64,000 bases of DNA from Paenibacillus sinopodophylli (lineage in GTDB: Bacteria > Bacillota > Bacilli > Paenibacillales > Paenibacillaceae), in NCBI RefSeq assembly GCF_005930355.1, contig NZ_VDBO01000015.1, positions 1 to 64,000 of the forward strand, given 5' to 3'. Below the pieces are notes generated by a model. The model saw only the letters and a list, made by a program, of their open reading frames with translations, was not told the DNA's origin and searched no databases. The translations under genes and the position numbers were made by a program. This document shows, piece by piece, positions 33,866 through 42,145 of this stretch. How positions within the stretch are numbered: the first letter of the stretch is position 1; each line of letters opens with the position of its first letter.

Positions 33866-33920
33866 TTAAGGAACCTACTAATGGCTTCGACTTCAAGGGC
33901 ATATAGACCCAATCACACAT
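33855..33920 (-). CDS. Leader ORF of 21 codons before the cluster
   Basis: ATG at 33920 has GGAGGAG 8 bases upstream, the best ribosome site in this stretch, and opens a frame of 21 codons beginning MCDWVYMPLK and ending in TGA at 33855-33857, inside the start of the next gene. The next gene's own ribosome site is weak. A short peptide with a strong site ending just inside the following gene is the classical layout for translational coupling. Whether the peptide matters is unknown. Confidence 0.5.
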   Translation of the reverse strand: MCDWVYMPLKSKPLVGSLNVG

Positions 33921-34338
33921 TCATTACTCTCCTCCAGATGTATTCACTGTATGTAAATAAATTGATTTCATATGGTACAATTTATGATGTGTAGAAAATT
34001 TTACCTAGCAAAATACTAGCACAATAATCCTATATCTTCAAACTAAATTTCTCATTATTCGGGACCATTCGACTAATTATAATTCATGAAGGTAATATTT
34101 TGAATAAAGAAAAGCCACTTAAATACATCTGTTCCTACTTTTCTGGGTCATAAGCTTTATTATTTCATATATATATCTAAAGTTAATTTAAACCATTAAT
34201 TCCAAGGGGAAATATTTGAAGAATCCTGTCGGAATCTGTATTTATAGATTTGAGTAATCCTTATTCATTTGAACTGGGAACGATATTAAACTCACAGCAA
34301 ACACCCTAATTCCACGACTACCTCTTTCTAGGCATAAA
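33921..34338. other. AT-rich intergenic region before the secretion cluster
   Basis: About 420 bases lie between the leader ORF and the terC terminator. No convincing gene is seen on either strand. The region is strongly AT-rich. It should hold the main promoter of the 33-kb minus-strand cluster, but several partial boxes are present and none stands out. Confidence 0.6.
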
Positions 34339-34407
34339 AAATACACCCCATACAATGATCGTTTGAACCCTGTCGGGTTTCCAACGACTATTCTAAGGGG
34401 TGTATTC
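34339..34407 (-). terminator. Intrinsic terminator of terC
   Basis: On the minus strand AATACACCCC pairs with GGGGTGTATT across a long loop that holds a second small hairpin (AACCC/GGGTT at 34366-34379), and the outer stem ends in TTTTTT. It lies 55 bases past the terC stop. Confidence 0.75.
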
Positions 34408-34462
34408 CATACATCAAATGAGTTTAGTTTATATCACCAAGAGCCAAGCCGAGCCATTCCAA

Positions 34463-35251
34463 TTATGCCGCCTTTGATTCCTGATTCTGCTTGTCCTTGC
34501 CGCCTGAAACCATCCAGCCGATAACAGCGATCAGTACAAGCACCACGTAGAATGTTAATTTCCAGCCTGTTGATTCTGCAAAGTCATGCGGGATTACGTG
34601 CAGCGATGGATGCGCCAGCGTATGTACCGCCAGCTTAACGCCTACCCAGCCGACGATGAAGAACGCGGCAACTTCTAAAGCAGGTCTGCTCTCAAGCAGC
34701 TTCACGAACATATTCGCTGCGAAACGCATGATAATTAGACCGATAAATCCACCAAGGAAGATGACGATAAAGTGACCACCATCCATGCCTCCGATTTTTG
34801 GCAAGGTTGTTGGCGGCAATGCAACCGCGAGTGCTACTGCTGCCAAGATGGAGTCGACTGCGAAAGCGATATCCGCGATTTCTACTTTCAATACTGTAAA
34901 CCAGAATCCACTTTTCTTAGGCTCTTTACCAGAACTCTTGTCTGCGGAATCTTCGGCTTTCTTGACGATCAGCTTACGGAATATATGGTTGAGCGCTATG
35001 AATAGGAGATAAACCGCCCCGATAGCTTGCACCTGCCAAACATCCACCAAGAACGAAATGACAAACAACGATCCAAAACGGAAAACAAATGCACCTGCCA
35101 AACCGTAGAACAAAGCTTTCTTACGCTCATCGGGTGGCAAATGCTTAACCATAATTGCCAGAACCAGCGCGTTATCGGCTGCGAGCAACCCCTCCAGCGC
35201 GATCAGTACGAGCAAAACCCAGCCATACTCCAATAACAACCCAACATCCAT
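34463..35251 (-). CDS. TerC-family membrane protein, probable manganese exporter
   Basis: This 262-residue protein has seven to nine membrane segments and the TerC family motifs: EGLLAADNALVLAI near 19-32 and AFAVDSILAAVAL near 127-139, with the conserved acidic residues inside the membrane. A Lys/Ser-rich cytoplasmic loop (KKAEDSADKSSGKEPKK) lies between segments. TerC/YkoY proteins export manganese or load it onto secreted enzymes. The start at 35251 has GGAGGAAG upstream. A yybP-ykoY riboswitch precedes the gene and supports the manganese role. The gene is transcribed alone and ends in its own terminator. Confidence 0.88.
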   Translation of the reverse strand: MDVGLLLEYGWVLLVLIALEGLLAADNALVLAIMVKHLPPDERKKALFYGLAGAFVFRFGSLFVISFLVDVWQVQAIGAVYLLFIALNHIFRKLIVKKAEDSADKSSGKEPKKSGFWFTVLKVEIADIAFAVDSILAAVALAVALPPTTLPKIGGMDGGHFIVIFLGGFIGLIIMRFAANMFVKLLESRPALEVAAFFIVGWVGVKLAVHTLAHPSLHVIPHDFAESTGWKLTFYVVLVLIAVIGWMVSGGKDKQNQESKAA

Positions 35252-35307
35252 GCGACTTCCTCCTCTGATTAAATGATGGGATCCCCCATCTTACCTCCAA
35301 ACGCCAA

Positions 35308-35430
35308 GAGACCTCTGCCTCGTTAGGCAAAGGTCTCGCTAACAATGCCCATATCGGCAATGCCCATAAAGCCGGAGAACTTCCATTCTCGTATTGACGA
35401 CTTTTATGTGACAGCTACTCCCCATTTGCG
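35308..35430 (-). ncRNA. yybP-ykoY manganese riboswitch before terC
   Basis: On the minus strand the conserved pieces follow in order: GGGGAGTAGC (35414-35423), GTCGTCAATACG, CCGGCTTTATG, and GCGAGACCTTTGCC. These match from memory the B. subtilis ykoY leader. The element senses Mn2+ and turns on downstream transporters. A strong stem GAGACCTCTGCC/GGCAAAGGTCTC lies at 35308-35337 at its 3' end and may be the switching helix. No T-tract follows it, so control may be at translation. Confidence 0.85.
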
Positions 35431-35800
35431 TCTGGGTAAACTATTCAATTGCGATAATGCAGCTTGCTTTAAGCGTCTAATAAGAGGTGATACGGGACGT
35501 GGACAACATTGGTTTCATGATTTACGGAATTTTTTCATACATGATGATCTTCAATAAACAGATTCTTGCTCCTATTTGATCTACTCTAATCAAGCATGTC
35601 CAAAAATGTCTTCCATTAATAGCTAGAAGTGAAATATCAGCTTTATTTCATTCCATTTTTCTCTCAGTATGCAGCAAGTTGATCGAAGGGTGCTCCGATT
35701 CCCTGCCTCATGGACTCATACATTCCTAGGAAAGAGTTCCGTTCCGCCACGCTAACCAGCGTGAAGAAGCAATGGAGAAGCAATGCACTTCGATAGGAAT
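35431..35800. other. Intergenic region between terC leader and kdgF-like terminator
   Basis: About 370 bases hold no gene that can be supported. Short frames on both strands have no ribosome site. The terC promoter should lie near 35435-35480 on the minus strand but no clear pair of boxes was found. Confidence 0.5.
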
Positions 35801-35849
35801 AAAAAGGCCGAACGGAATACAGGAGGCTATCCTGCATTTCGTTCGGCCT
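35801..35849 (-). terminator. Intrinsic terminator of the uronate operon
   Basis: On the minus strand GGCCGAACGAAAT pairs with ATTCCGTTCGGCC around a loop that contains a small inner stem (CAGGA/TCCTG), followed by TTTTTATTCC. It lies 10 bases past the stop of the kdgF-like gene and ends the operon. Confidence 0.85.
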
Positions 35850-35858
35850 CACGCGATA

Positions 35859-36173
35859 CTACTCAATCAAATCTTGTCTTAGCGGGGTAAAGGTATCCAG
35901 CAGCTTGCTCTTCTGGAGCGCACGGCAGCCATGTTCAGCTGAACTCGGAATATACACGGTTTCTCCCGCCGAGATGACCACTTTCTCGCCATTGATGGTA
36001 AACTCCAGCTGGCCCTCCATACAGTAAGAAAACTGCTCATGCACATGACTGTGCAAGTAGCCTTCTGCCCCCTCCTCAAAGTGTACCTCCATCATCATGA
36101 TCGTCTTCCCTGGCGTGAATATTTTCCGTTTGACTCCCGGCTCTGCATTTTCCCATACGTTTAATCTACTCAT
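35859..36173 (-). CDS. kdgF: KdgF-like cupin (unsaturated uronate converting protein)
   Basis: This 104-residue single-domain cupin has metal-binding motif HSHVHEQ at 41-47 and the second histidine at 81 (AEHGCRAL). The phrases RKIFTPGKTIMMMEVHFEEGA and LLDTFTPLRQDL match my memory of KdgF, which turns unsaturated monouronates from pectin or alginate breakdown into linear keto acids. It is the last gene of an operon with a heparinase-type lyase, whose products would be unsaturated uronates, so the biochemical setting fits. The gene symbol is by resemblance. A general cupin with another substrate is possible. Confidence 0.7.
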   Translation of the reverse strand: MSRLNVWENAEPGVKRKIFTPGKTIMMMEVHFEEGAEGYLHSHVHEQFSYCMEGQLEFTINGEKVVISAGETVYIPSSAEHGCRALQKSKLLDTFTPLRQDLIE

Positions 36174-36230
36174 TGCTTCATCCTCCTAATCGATTAAACC
36201 CTCATTTATTTCGTATTGTTTCCATTATGC

Positions 36231-38630
36231 CTAAACGTACTGTGATTTGTTTTCGCATCGAATTGAGGTAAGCGTATAACCATTCGAAGCCGATAACTCC
36301 AGGCCAGATGGATCAAACGCAGGAGCAAGCTGCGCACAATAGCGCTTGAATGCATCCAAATTTGCAAATTCCTCGATGGAACCGCATTGACAAATATAGG
36401 CCGTGCGATCACCGTAGACCCGATATTCACACTCAAACAGACGATCATTATGCGGTACCATGGCAGCACTGCTCCATATGGCAACAAATCCGTCATCCTT
36501 TTGACCAAACAACCAAGGCCCTTCTTGTGAAACGTTATCAAACTTGCATGTGGGGAAAAATAAATGCGTAAACGAAACCGGATGATCTTCACCAATATCA
36601 TAGATGGCCCCAAGCAAATTGCCCTGCTGCTTAATGGCCGGCATTACCCCGTTCCCATACCAATACCCCGGTCGCATACCGCCATCATCAATTAACTCAC
36701 CAGGATGGTTCGTGAACACAACCGTATCATTATCAAGTGCGGCATACCACATATGCTGCTGATAGCCATACACGCCCGGTTCAAAGCGAGAGGTACCGTG
36801 GAAGCGCTCATTAAAGGATTTAATATAGTCGTTGGATTCAATGTCAACATCCTCTTTTTGACTGATATTTTCCCAATAAACAGGATTCTCATCCATCCTC
36901 GGCGACTGTACAGACGTCAGCATATAATCCTTCTGCTTCTTGAGCTTGATTAAGGCATTCCCTGTCTGATATTCCTTCTCTAGCGGCTCATTCATCAAGT
37001 CAACCAACGAATAAGGCAGCTTGTACTTGCTATTCATTAGGAAAACCATCCATTCACTATTGCCAAGCGGAGCCTGCTCATTCAATAAGCTGATCAAGGA
37101 CTGAGCCGCTTGGGTAAACGGAAGAATGACAGAGCGGTAGATTCTCGCCTGCGGGGCGACGATGGAACCGCGGAAGGTATGATACGCAAACGACCGCAGC
37201 ATCTCATCAACCAAAAGCGCAGCTCTCCCAGATTCCTCGTCTTCCATGTAATCCACAACATTTAATAGAGCACCCAAGGTCACACACATGTAGTCAGCGC
37301 TCAAAAATTCCTCAAAGCCGTATTCCTCTAAATCCCCCAGCCATTGCTGAATCTTGTCCTTCGCGAACAAGCTGGCTTCCTCTCCTGTACGACCTGACCT
37401 TGGGAAAATCCGATCAGGGTATTGTTTGCCAGCCATATATGCGCATATATAGAACATCAGCGCATGGTTCTCGCTCCAGAAGCACATGCCGTCAGAGCCG
37501 CTCTCAGTCATCCAGTAACGATAATTCAATATCGCTTGTTCTGCTCGATAGGCTAATTCTTTCGGCAGAGGATAGAATCTCATGAGACGAAGCAGCCCTG
37601 CCAGGAAGAAGTCCGAGCAGTCTTCACGTCGCTCGATCTGCTCGATTGCCCGCCTAATATGAGCCTCATCATGAACATCTCTCTCGCCTCTATGCCAGCG
37701 TGCCAGCACATAGAACAAACCGAAGCGCAGCGGTTGAAATGTCGGACCTTTGCCGATGGCGGCAAGCTCGTCAAACATCGCCTGTTCAATCTCGGCAAGC
37801 GAGGCATTGTCTCGATACTTTGGCTTGTTATTTTGCAGCAACTCTACTTTGCGTATTAGCCTTTTCTGTTGAATTTCGCCATATACAACAGCCATGAGCT
37901 CATCTTCCCGCACATCCACAAAGCTGCTGTCACTTACATCAACGCGCTGCTTATCATTGCTATCATCACCGTAAGTGAGATAGACACGGCACGGAGGATT
38001 TTCCGGTAAAATCATACGATTGCCATTCATCTGAATACTCGATAACCATCGGTCCAGCTCAAGGAAGGGCAGTGCGTTCTCTGCGTCCGGCAGTGCGGTT
38101 TCGATCTCTTCCAGCTTCTCTAATAGCTGAATGCCGAATATATTTCTCGTATCCCGAACTGCCAGGTTCTGCATACGAACGGACAATGCGTTATAGCCTC
38201 GCCTCAGCTCCAGTGTCATTTCCCTCTTCATAATTGGCTTGTACACCGGCACCTCGACGGAACAAACCTTTTGCTCTCCCAGCCATACATCAACAGCTGT
38301 ATAGGTCCATAGAATAGCCTTTACCACGATATCTTCTTTTACAATAAGCCCCGTTGCCGCTAAAAGCTCCACTTTTTGCGGCGTTACCGAAAATTGACTA
38401 ATATTCACAAATCCACTGCGCGGATAATAATACTCCCATGGCTTTCCCAGCTCACTTGGTTCACCGATTCGGATCGAGCCGGAAGGTACCTGCTTATCCC
38501 GCTCCGCAACGATCGATCGCATATATTGCTCAAAACGAATTTGGTTATTGTCGGTTCGATCCGCTATAAAATCAGTGAATTGTGGTCCTGAGATTAGATA
38601 ATGTGATATAAAACCGTTGAAGTTGTCCAC
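36231..38630 (-). CDS. Large unclassified protein in the uronate operon
   Basis: I start this 799-residue protein at GTG 38630, preceded by GGAGGT and 6 bases; a longer frame to 38681 overlaps the lyase gene and lacks a ribosome site. There is no signal peptide. The N-terminal half has beta-rich stretches (110-260) resembling a carbohydrate-binding or beta-sandwich region. The central part (about 290-500) has helices with FWSENHALMFYICAY, the kind of motif found in alpha/alpha toroids of lyases and hydrolases. No known family can be assigned. It lies between the lyase and kdgF-like genes, so a cytoplasmic enzyme acting on imported uronic-acid oligosaccharides is the best inference. Confidence 0.6.
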   Translation of the reverse strand: MDNFNGFISHYLISGPQFTDFIADRTDNNQIRFEQYMRSIVAERDKQVPSGSIRIGEPSELGKPWEYYYPRSGFVNISQFSVTPQKVELLAATGLIVKEDIVVKAILWTYTAVDVWLGEQKVCSVEVPVYKPIMKREMTLELRRGYNALSVRMQNLAVRDTRNIFGIQLLEKLEEIETALPDAENALPFLELDRWLSSIQMNGNRMILPENPPCRVYLTYGDDSNDKQRVDVSDSSFVDVREDELMAVVYGEIQQKRLIRKVELLQNNKPKYRDNASLAEIEQAMFDELAAIGKGPTFQPLRFGLFYVLARWHRGERDVHDEAHIRRAIEQIERREDCSDFFLAGLLRLMRFYPLPKELAYRAEQAILNYRYWMTESGSDGMCFWSENHALMFYICAYMAGKQYPDRIFPRSGRTGEEASLFAKDKIQQWLGDLEEYGFEEFLSADYMCVTLGALLNVVDYMEDEESGRAALLVDEMLRSFAYHTFRGSIVAPQARIYRSVILPFTQAAQSLISLLNEQAPLGNSEWMVFLMNSKYKLPYSLVDLMNEPLEKEYQTGNALIKLKKQKDYMLTSVQSPRMDENPVYWENISQKEDVDIESNDYIKSFNERFHGTSRFEPGVYGYQQHMWYAALDNDTVVFTNHPGELIDDGGMRPGYWYGNGVMPAIKQQGNLLGAIYDIGEDHPVSFTHLFFPTCKFDNVSQEGPWLFGQKDDGFVAIWSSAAMVPHNDRLFECEYRVYGDRTAYICQCGSIEEFANLDAFKRYCAQLAPAFDPSGLELSASNGYTLTSIRCENKSQYV

Positions 38631-38649
38631 AAAGCCACCTCCGTTTTTG

Positions 38650-40530
38650 TTACTCTGGCATATGAAATTCCTTTTTTTCATTCGCTCGGTTCAAGCTAAG
38701 AACAGGCAAGCTGCGTGCATCCATGCGCAAGCTCCACTCACTAGGCATAAATTCACTGTTCCCAAGACATGGTCTAAGCACCGTAATAAACCAAGCGCCT
38801 TCCTTCGCGGTCAGCAAACTTTGAAGCACCTTCAGCGGCTGCATTGTCATCGGATGGACAGATTCCCAGCTGTCCTCCACATCGAACTCCATGGCTTCAG
38901 GTCCAAATACGAGCATTTCGCATCCAAGTGTTGATGGTCCGTCTGCCAAGCCGCCGCCTTTCCCATAATAAGGGGCGAACTTATCGCCTGAGCGTTTCTC
39001 AACGTTCCATTCCAGCAGCCTAGTATGAAGCCGATGCTGAAACGTATGTTCATCTGCTCCCGTCAAGCGATCATAGATGACCCACTCGCCGCTTTCTAGA
39101 AACCAAACCGCACGCCGGTGCTTAATACCGCGTCCCGAATAACCATCATGCTCCGCACAAACCATTTGCGTCTCCGGCTCCCAAGCCAGTAAGGAAACTT
39201 CCGCTTCAGGTACTCCCCACCGTTGTGTTCGCAAGTACGGGGTTTGGTCCTGTCCATCCACAAGAACGGTATTATGAGCTGCTGTGCTTTTGAAATGCTT
39301 GCGCCAAGGTGTTTCCATATACGTATACGTTCCGGGATCAACAAACAAGGCTTCGCCGAATGCACACCATTCGAAGGAAAGTGCATCTGCATGGCCATGC
39401 GGACCGCCTAATGCAGCAGCATCAAAAATCAGCTTCTGCTCTGCGTTGCCCAGCCCATAATAGCCGGCTTCTGGGAACGCGAAGGGCAGCTTCACCTCAT
39501 TCGAACTAGAAGAAGCATTATTGTGCTCAGCAGAATCCTCCAGAAGCTCTATTATCCGCTCGGGACCTACCGTCCAAAACTGCTCATGCAGCTGTCCCTC
39601 AAGCACCCAGCCTGCATCATTGTAATAAAGAGCCGCTGCATTGAGATCCGGCGGCTGGTTCGCATAGGAATCTGCGAATGGAGCCATCGTGCCGTCTTGT
39701 CTTGTCATGCAACCTGCGAAACGCATCATGCCTGCCAATATACGCTCGTATTCAGCCGAGAACGCCAGCCCACGCTTTTTCAGCATGACCGCACAATCAA
39801 CAAACAGCTCAAGCGACACCATATGATAATGCGGAGTAAGCTCGGTATGGACGCCATCTTGCAATACCTGTACGCGAATGCAATCCTCCAGTCTTTCGAC
39901 TGCTGTTGTGCGCCAACGTTCACTGTCCTCCCATGAGTCGAAGGTTAATCCAGCGCTTAACAAACCGATCATGTGCATGATTGAATGATTGATTTCTATG
40001 CTGGCTGTATAGGTTGAGAGGAACCATGCATGCTCCTTAACGGATTCATAAAACCGCTGCTCCGAGTCCCCGCTCCAGCTGTCCGAGCCTTGGAAGAAAT
40101 GATAAGCATATACCCATTGGCGAAGCCTCAGCCCCGTCTCCAGCAGCCTCCAAGGACCTGGTCTTTGGAAATAGGTCAGTTCCTCGGCTGGCAGATCACG
40201 AGGACACGGCTGGGTGTCTATCCAACCCGTAATATGCTCCAAAGCTCTGGCAGCATATTTCTCATCACCGGTGCAGGCATACGCGATGCCTAAAGAGCGC
40301 AGATGCTTGAAGCGGTTAATTCCCCACGTAAACTCCTTGTCACCTGTCGGATTATGCAGCCAGTTCACAGGATCGCCTAAGTCAATTTCAATGCCTTTCC
40401 AAACCAAATGATTTCTTGCACACCAGCGGTCTGCCTCCGCAATCGCCTCCAGTGCTTGGCTTGGAAAAAGTTGGTTGAACTGCTTTCCCCACTCACTTCT
40501 CTGATCTGCACGAAAGAATAAATAATTCAT
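38650..40530 (-). CDS. Heparinase II/III-family polysaccharide lyase
   Basis: This 626-residue protein has an alpha/alpha toroid N-terminal domain (about 1-320, with conserved W and PGPWR..E-GLR) and a C-terminal heparinase II/III beta-sandwich. The latter shows GGPHGHADALSFE and DPGTYTYMETPW with the HNTV motif, as in enzymes of this fold (PL12, 15, 17 or 21). They break uronic-acid-containing chains by beta-elimination and give unsaturated ends. No signal peptide is present, so it acts on imported oligosaccharides. It follows the binding-protein gene after a 73-base gap that holds a stable hairpin. Confidence 0.82.
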   Translation of the reverse strand: MNYLFFRADQRSEWGKQFNQLFPSQALEAIAEADRWCARNHLVWKGIEIDLGDPVNWLHNPTGDKEFTWGINRFKHLRSLGIAYACTGDEKYAARALEHITGWIDTQPCPRDLPAEELTYFQRPGPWRLLETGLRLRQWVYAYHFFQGSDSWSGDSEQRFYESVKEHAWFLSTYTASIEINHSIMHMIGLLSAGLTFDSWEDSERWRTTAVERLEDCIRVQVLQDGVHTELTPHYHMVSLELFVDCAVMLKKRGLAFSAEYERILAGMMRFAGCMTRQDGTMAPFADSYANQPPDLNAAALYYNDAGWVLEGQLHEQFWTVGPERIIELLEDSAEHNNASSSSNEVKLPFAFPEAGYYGLGNAEQKLIFDAAALGGPHGHADALSFEWCAFGEALFVDPGTYTYMETPWRKHFKSTAAHNTVLVDGQDQTPYLRTQRWGVPEAEVSLLAWEPETQMVCAEHDGYSGRGIKHRRAVWFLESGEWVIYDRLTGADEHTFQHRLHTRLLEWNVEKRSGDKFAPYYGKGGGLADGPSTLGCEMLVFGPEAMEFDVEDSWESVHPMTMQPLKVLQSLLTAKEGAWFITVLRPCLGNSEFMPSEWSLRMDARSLPVLSLNRANEKKEFHMPE

Positions 40531-40560
40531 CAGGGCTCCTCCTCAATTGCATCTACAGAA

Positions 40561-40592
40561 AGGAGAGACTACCTGGGCAGGCAGCCTCTCCT
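40561..40592 (-). other. Stable intercistronic hairpin after the binding-protein gene
   Basis: On the minus strand AGGAGAG pairs with CTCTCCT and CTGCCTG with CAGGTAG, giving a long stem with small bulges, and TTTC follows. It lies between the sugar-binding lipoprotein gene and the lyase gene, where such hairpins raise binding-protein levels. Confidence 0.6.
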
Positions 40593-40603
40593 TCAGTTAA
40601 AAC

Positions 40604-42010
40604 CTATTCGCCTAGAGTACCCTGAAGACTCTTAGCGCTGAATGAGGGATTAGCCTTAACATTCGTTAATCCTTCTTTACGAGCTGCTTCAAGTGCCTTG
40701 CCATATCTGGCATTCAAATCCGCAATGGCCGTTCCAAGCTCCTGATTGCCCGTCAAAATATATTCGATAAAGACGTCGGTAAACTTCTTGCCTTCCAGCT
40801 TCGTTTCTGTAATCGAAATTGGCGTTGCGGGATAAATGCCATCATATTTCGTTGGAAGGAATCCTTCAATGCCTGCCAGCTCTGGCTTGCCTGCTACTTC
40901 ATTAACATAAGGCAGAACAGAGAGGCCTAGACCCTTCTCTTGATACTCGGAACGAAGCTCAACATTGTACAAATACTCTAGAAACTTCACAGCAGCTTCC
41001 TGCTTCGTTGATTTGGCGCTAATTCCGATATAGCCGCCTGCATTAACCCAGGAAACGCCGTTAATTTGGCCATCCTTCGTAGGTACAAGCGTTGATGCCC
41101 AGCGAATATCGGTCGGGAACTGCGAGGTGTATACGGCCGGCTCGCTGGAGTGGTTCACATACATGCCGATTTTCCCTTGTGCAAACTGTGCGCGCAGTGG
41201 ATCGATATCAAGCGATTCTGCTCCAGGAATCATACTGCCATCCACTTTGATCTGGCGAAGCGCCTGTGCAATGTCGCCGTACATGCCAAAGTCAAATTCC
41301 CCTGTTTGGAAGTTAAAGCCCTCATGGCTGGATTCTGAACCTAATGAGCCTGACGCAAATGCCGGACGGGTAAATCCAGAACCATTTTTAAAGTTGCTTG
41401 CAAAGCCGTATACGCCTTCAGACTTGCCTAATTCCGTAATTTTTTTGGCCATTTCAACCATTTCATCAAGTGTCTTAGGCGGCTCCGTGTAGCCCGCTTT
41501 CTCCATTAAATCCACATTATAAAGCAATCTCCAGAACTGTCCAGTATTCGGAAGCGTATAGACATGTCCATCTTTGGTATAAATGTCATCCACCAGCAGA
41601 CCGTCGAATTTCGCAAGAAATTCATCGCTTAGCAGCGTATCCAGCTGAGCATAATAGCCTTTGCTCACATAGGTTTGGAAATCGCCGCTTCGGAAAATAT
41701 CCGGTGCCTGATTGCTCGCGAAAGCAACCTCTACTGACTGATTATAATTATCTGCCATCACTTTCATTTCAACTTCTATATTATCCGTGTTTGTAGCGTT
41801 GTAGTTATCTACCTGCTGCTGCATGTAATCCATATCATGGCGATCTATTGTCCAATAGGCAATTTTTGTCTTGGCAGCTCCATCGCCGCCCGCCGCTGCA
41901 TCTGGTTTCTCGTTCGACCCGTTATTCGTCGAGCATGCTGCCAGCATGAGTGCCATAACTAGCAAGTAACAGACCGAAAGTGTACTCTTCGTTACAAAAC
42001 TTTTCTTCAT
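40604..42010 (-). CDS. Sugar ABC transporter solute-binding lipoprotein (uronate operon)
   Basis: This 468-residue lipoprotein has a signal peptide with lipobox LAACS (Cys about 26 after the chosen start). The ATG at 42010 is preceded by GGGGAGG and 8 bases; the longer frame to 42037 has no ribosome site. The mature part is a family-1 extracellular binding protein (IAYWTIDRHDMDYMQQ, APDIFRSGDFQ). It picks up oligosaccharides and delivers them to the two permeases encoded upstream. A response regulator gene precedes it with 135 bases between, in which a separate promoter may lie. Uronic-acid oligosaccharides are the likely ligand because of the lyase gene that follows. Confidence 0.88.
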   Translation of the reverse strand: MKKSFVTKSTLSVCYLLVMALMLAACSTNNGSNEKPDAAAGGDGAAKTKIAYWTIDRHDMDYMQQQVDNYNATNTDNIEVEMKVMADNYNQSVEVAFASNQAPDIFRSGDFQTYVSKGYYAQLDTLLSDEFLAKFDGLLVDDIYTKDGHVYTLPNTGQFWRLLYNVDLMEKAGYTEPPKTLDEMVEMAKKITELGKSEGVYGFASNFKNGSGFTRPAFASGSLGSESSHEGFNFQTGEFDFGMYGDIAQALRQIKVDGSMIPGAESLDIDPLRAQFAQGKIGMYVNHSSEPAVYTSQFPTDIRWASTLVPTKDGQINGVSWVNAGGYIGISAKSTKQEAAVKFLEYLYNVELRSEYQEKGLGLSVLPYVNEVAGKPELAGIEGFLPTKYDGIYPATPISITETKLEGKKFTDVFIEYILTGNQELGTAIADLNARYGKALEAARKEGLTNVKANPSFSAKSLQGTLGE

Positions 42011-42084
42011 CTGTCTTACCTCCCCTTTGTTGAGCAAATGGTGATCCTTCCGTGCTGAGCCGTTTGGTTCACCTTGCTGCCCTC

Positions 42085-42145
42085 ATTGTAGCACCTAAGC
42101 GCAGCTTGCCATGAAGGACAAAAACACGATCCTAGGAGGGGAAAA
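42085..42145 (-). promoter_or_regulatory. Possible promoter before the binding-protein gene
   Basis: On the minus strand TACAAT (42085-42090) forms a good -10 box about 75 bases before the lipoprotein start, but no good -35 box lies at the right distance. A weak -35 is typical of promoters turned on by AraC-type regulators such as the YesN-like protein encoded next door. Tentative. Confidence 0.3.

Noticed and set aside
35308..35337. Intrinsic terminator in the terC leader
   Set aside because: The stem is strong but TTGGCG, not a T-run, follows it on the minus strand.
35664..35852. A 62-codon minus-strand frame between terC and the kdgF-like gene
   Set aside because: It runs through the terminator stem at 35801-35849 and has no ribosome site.
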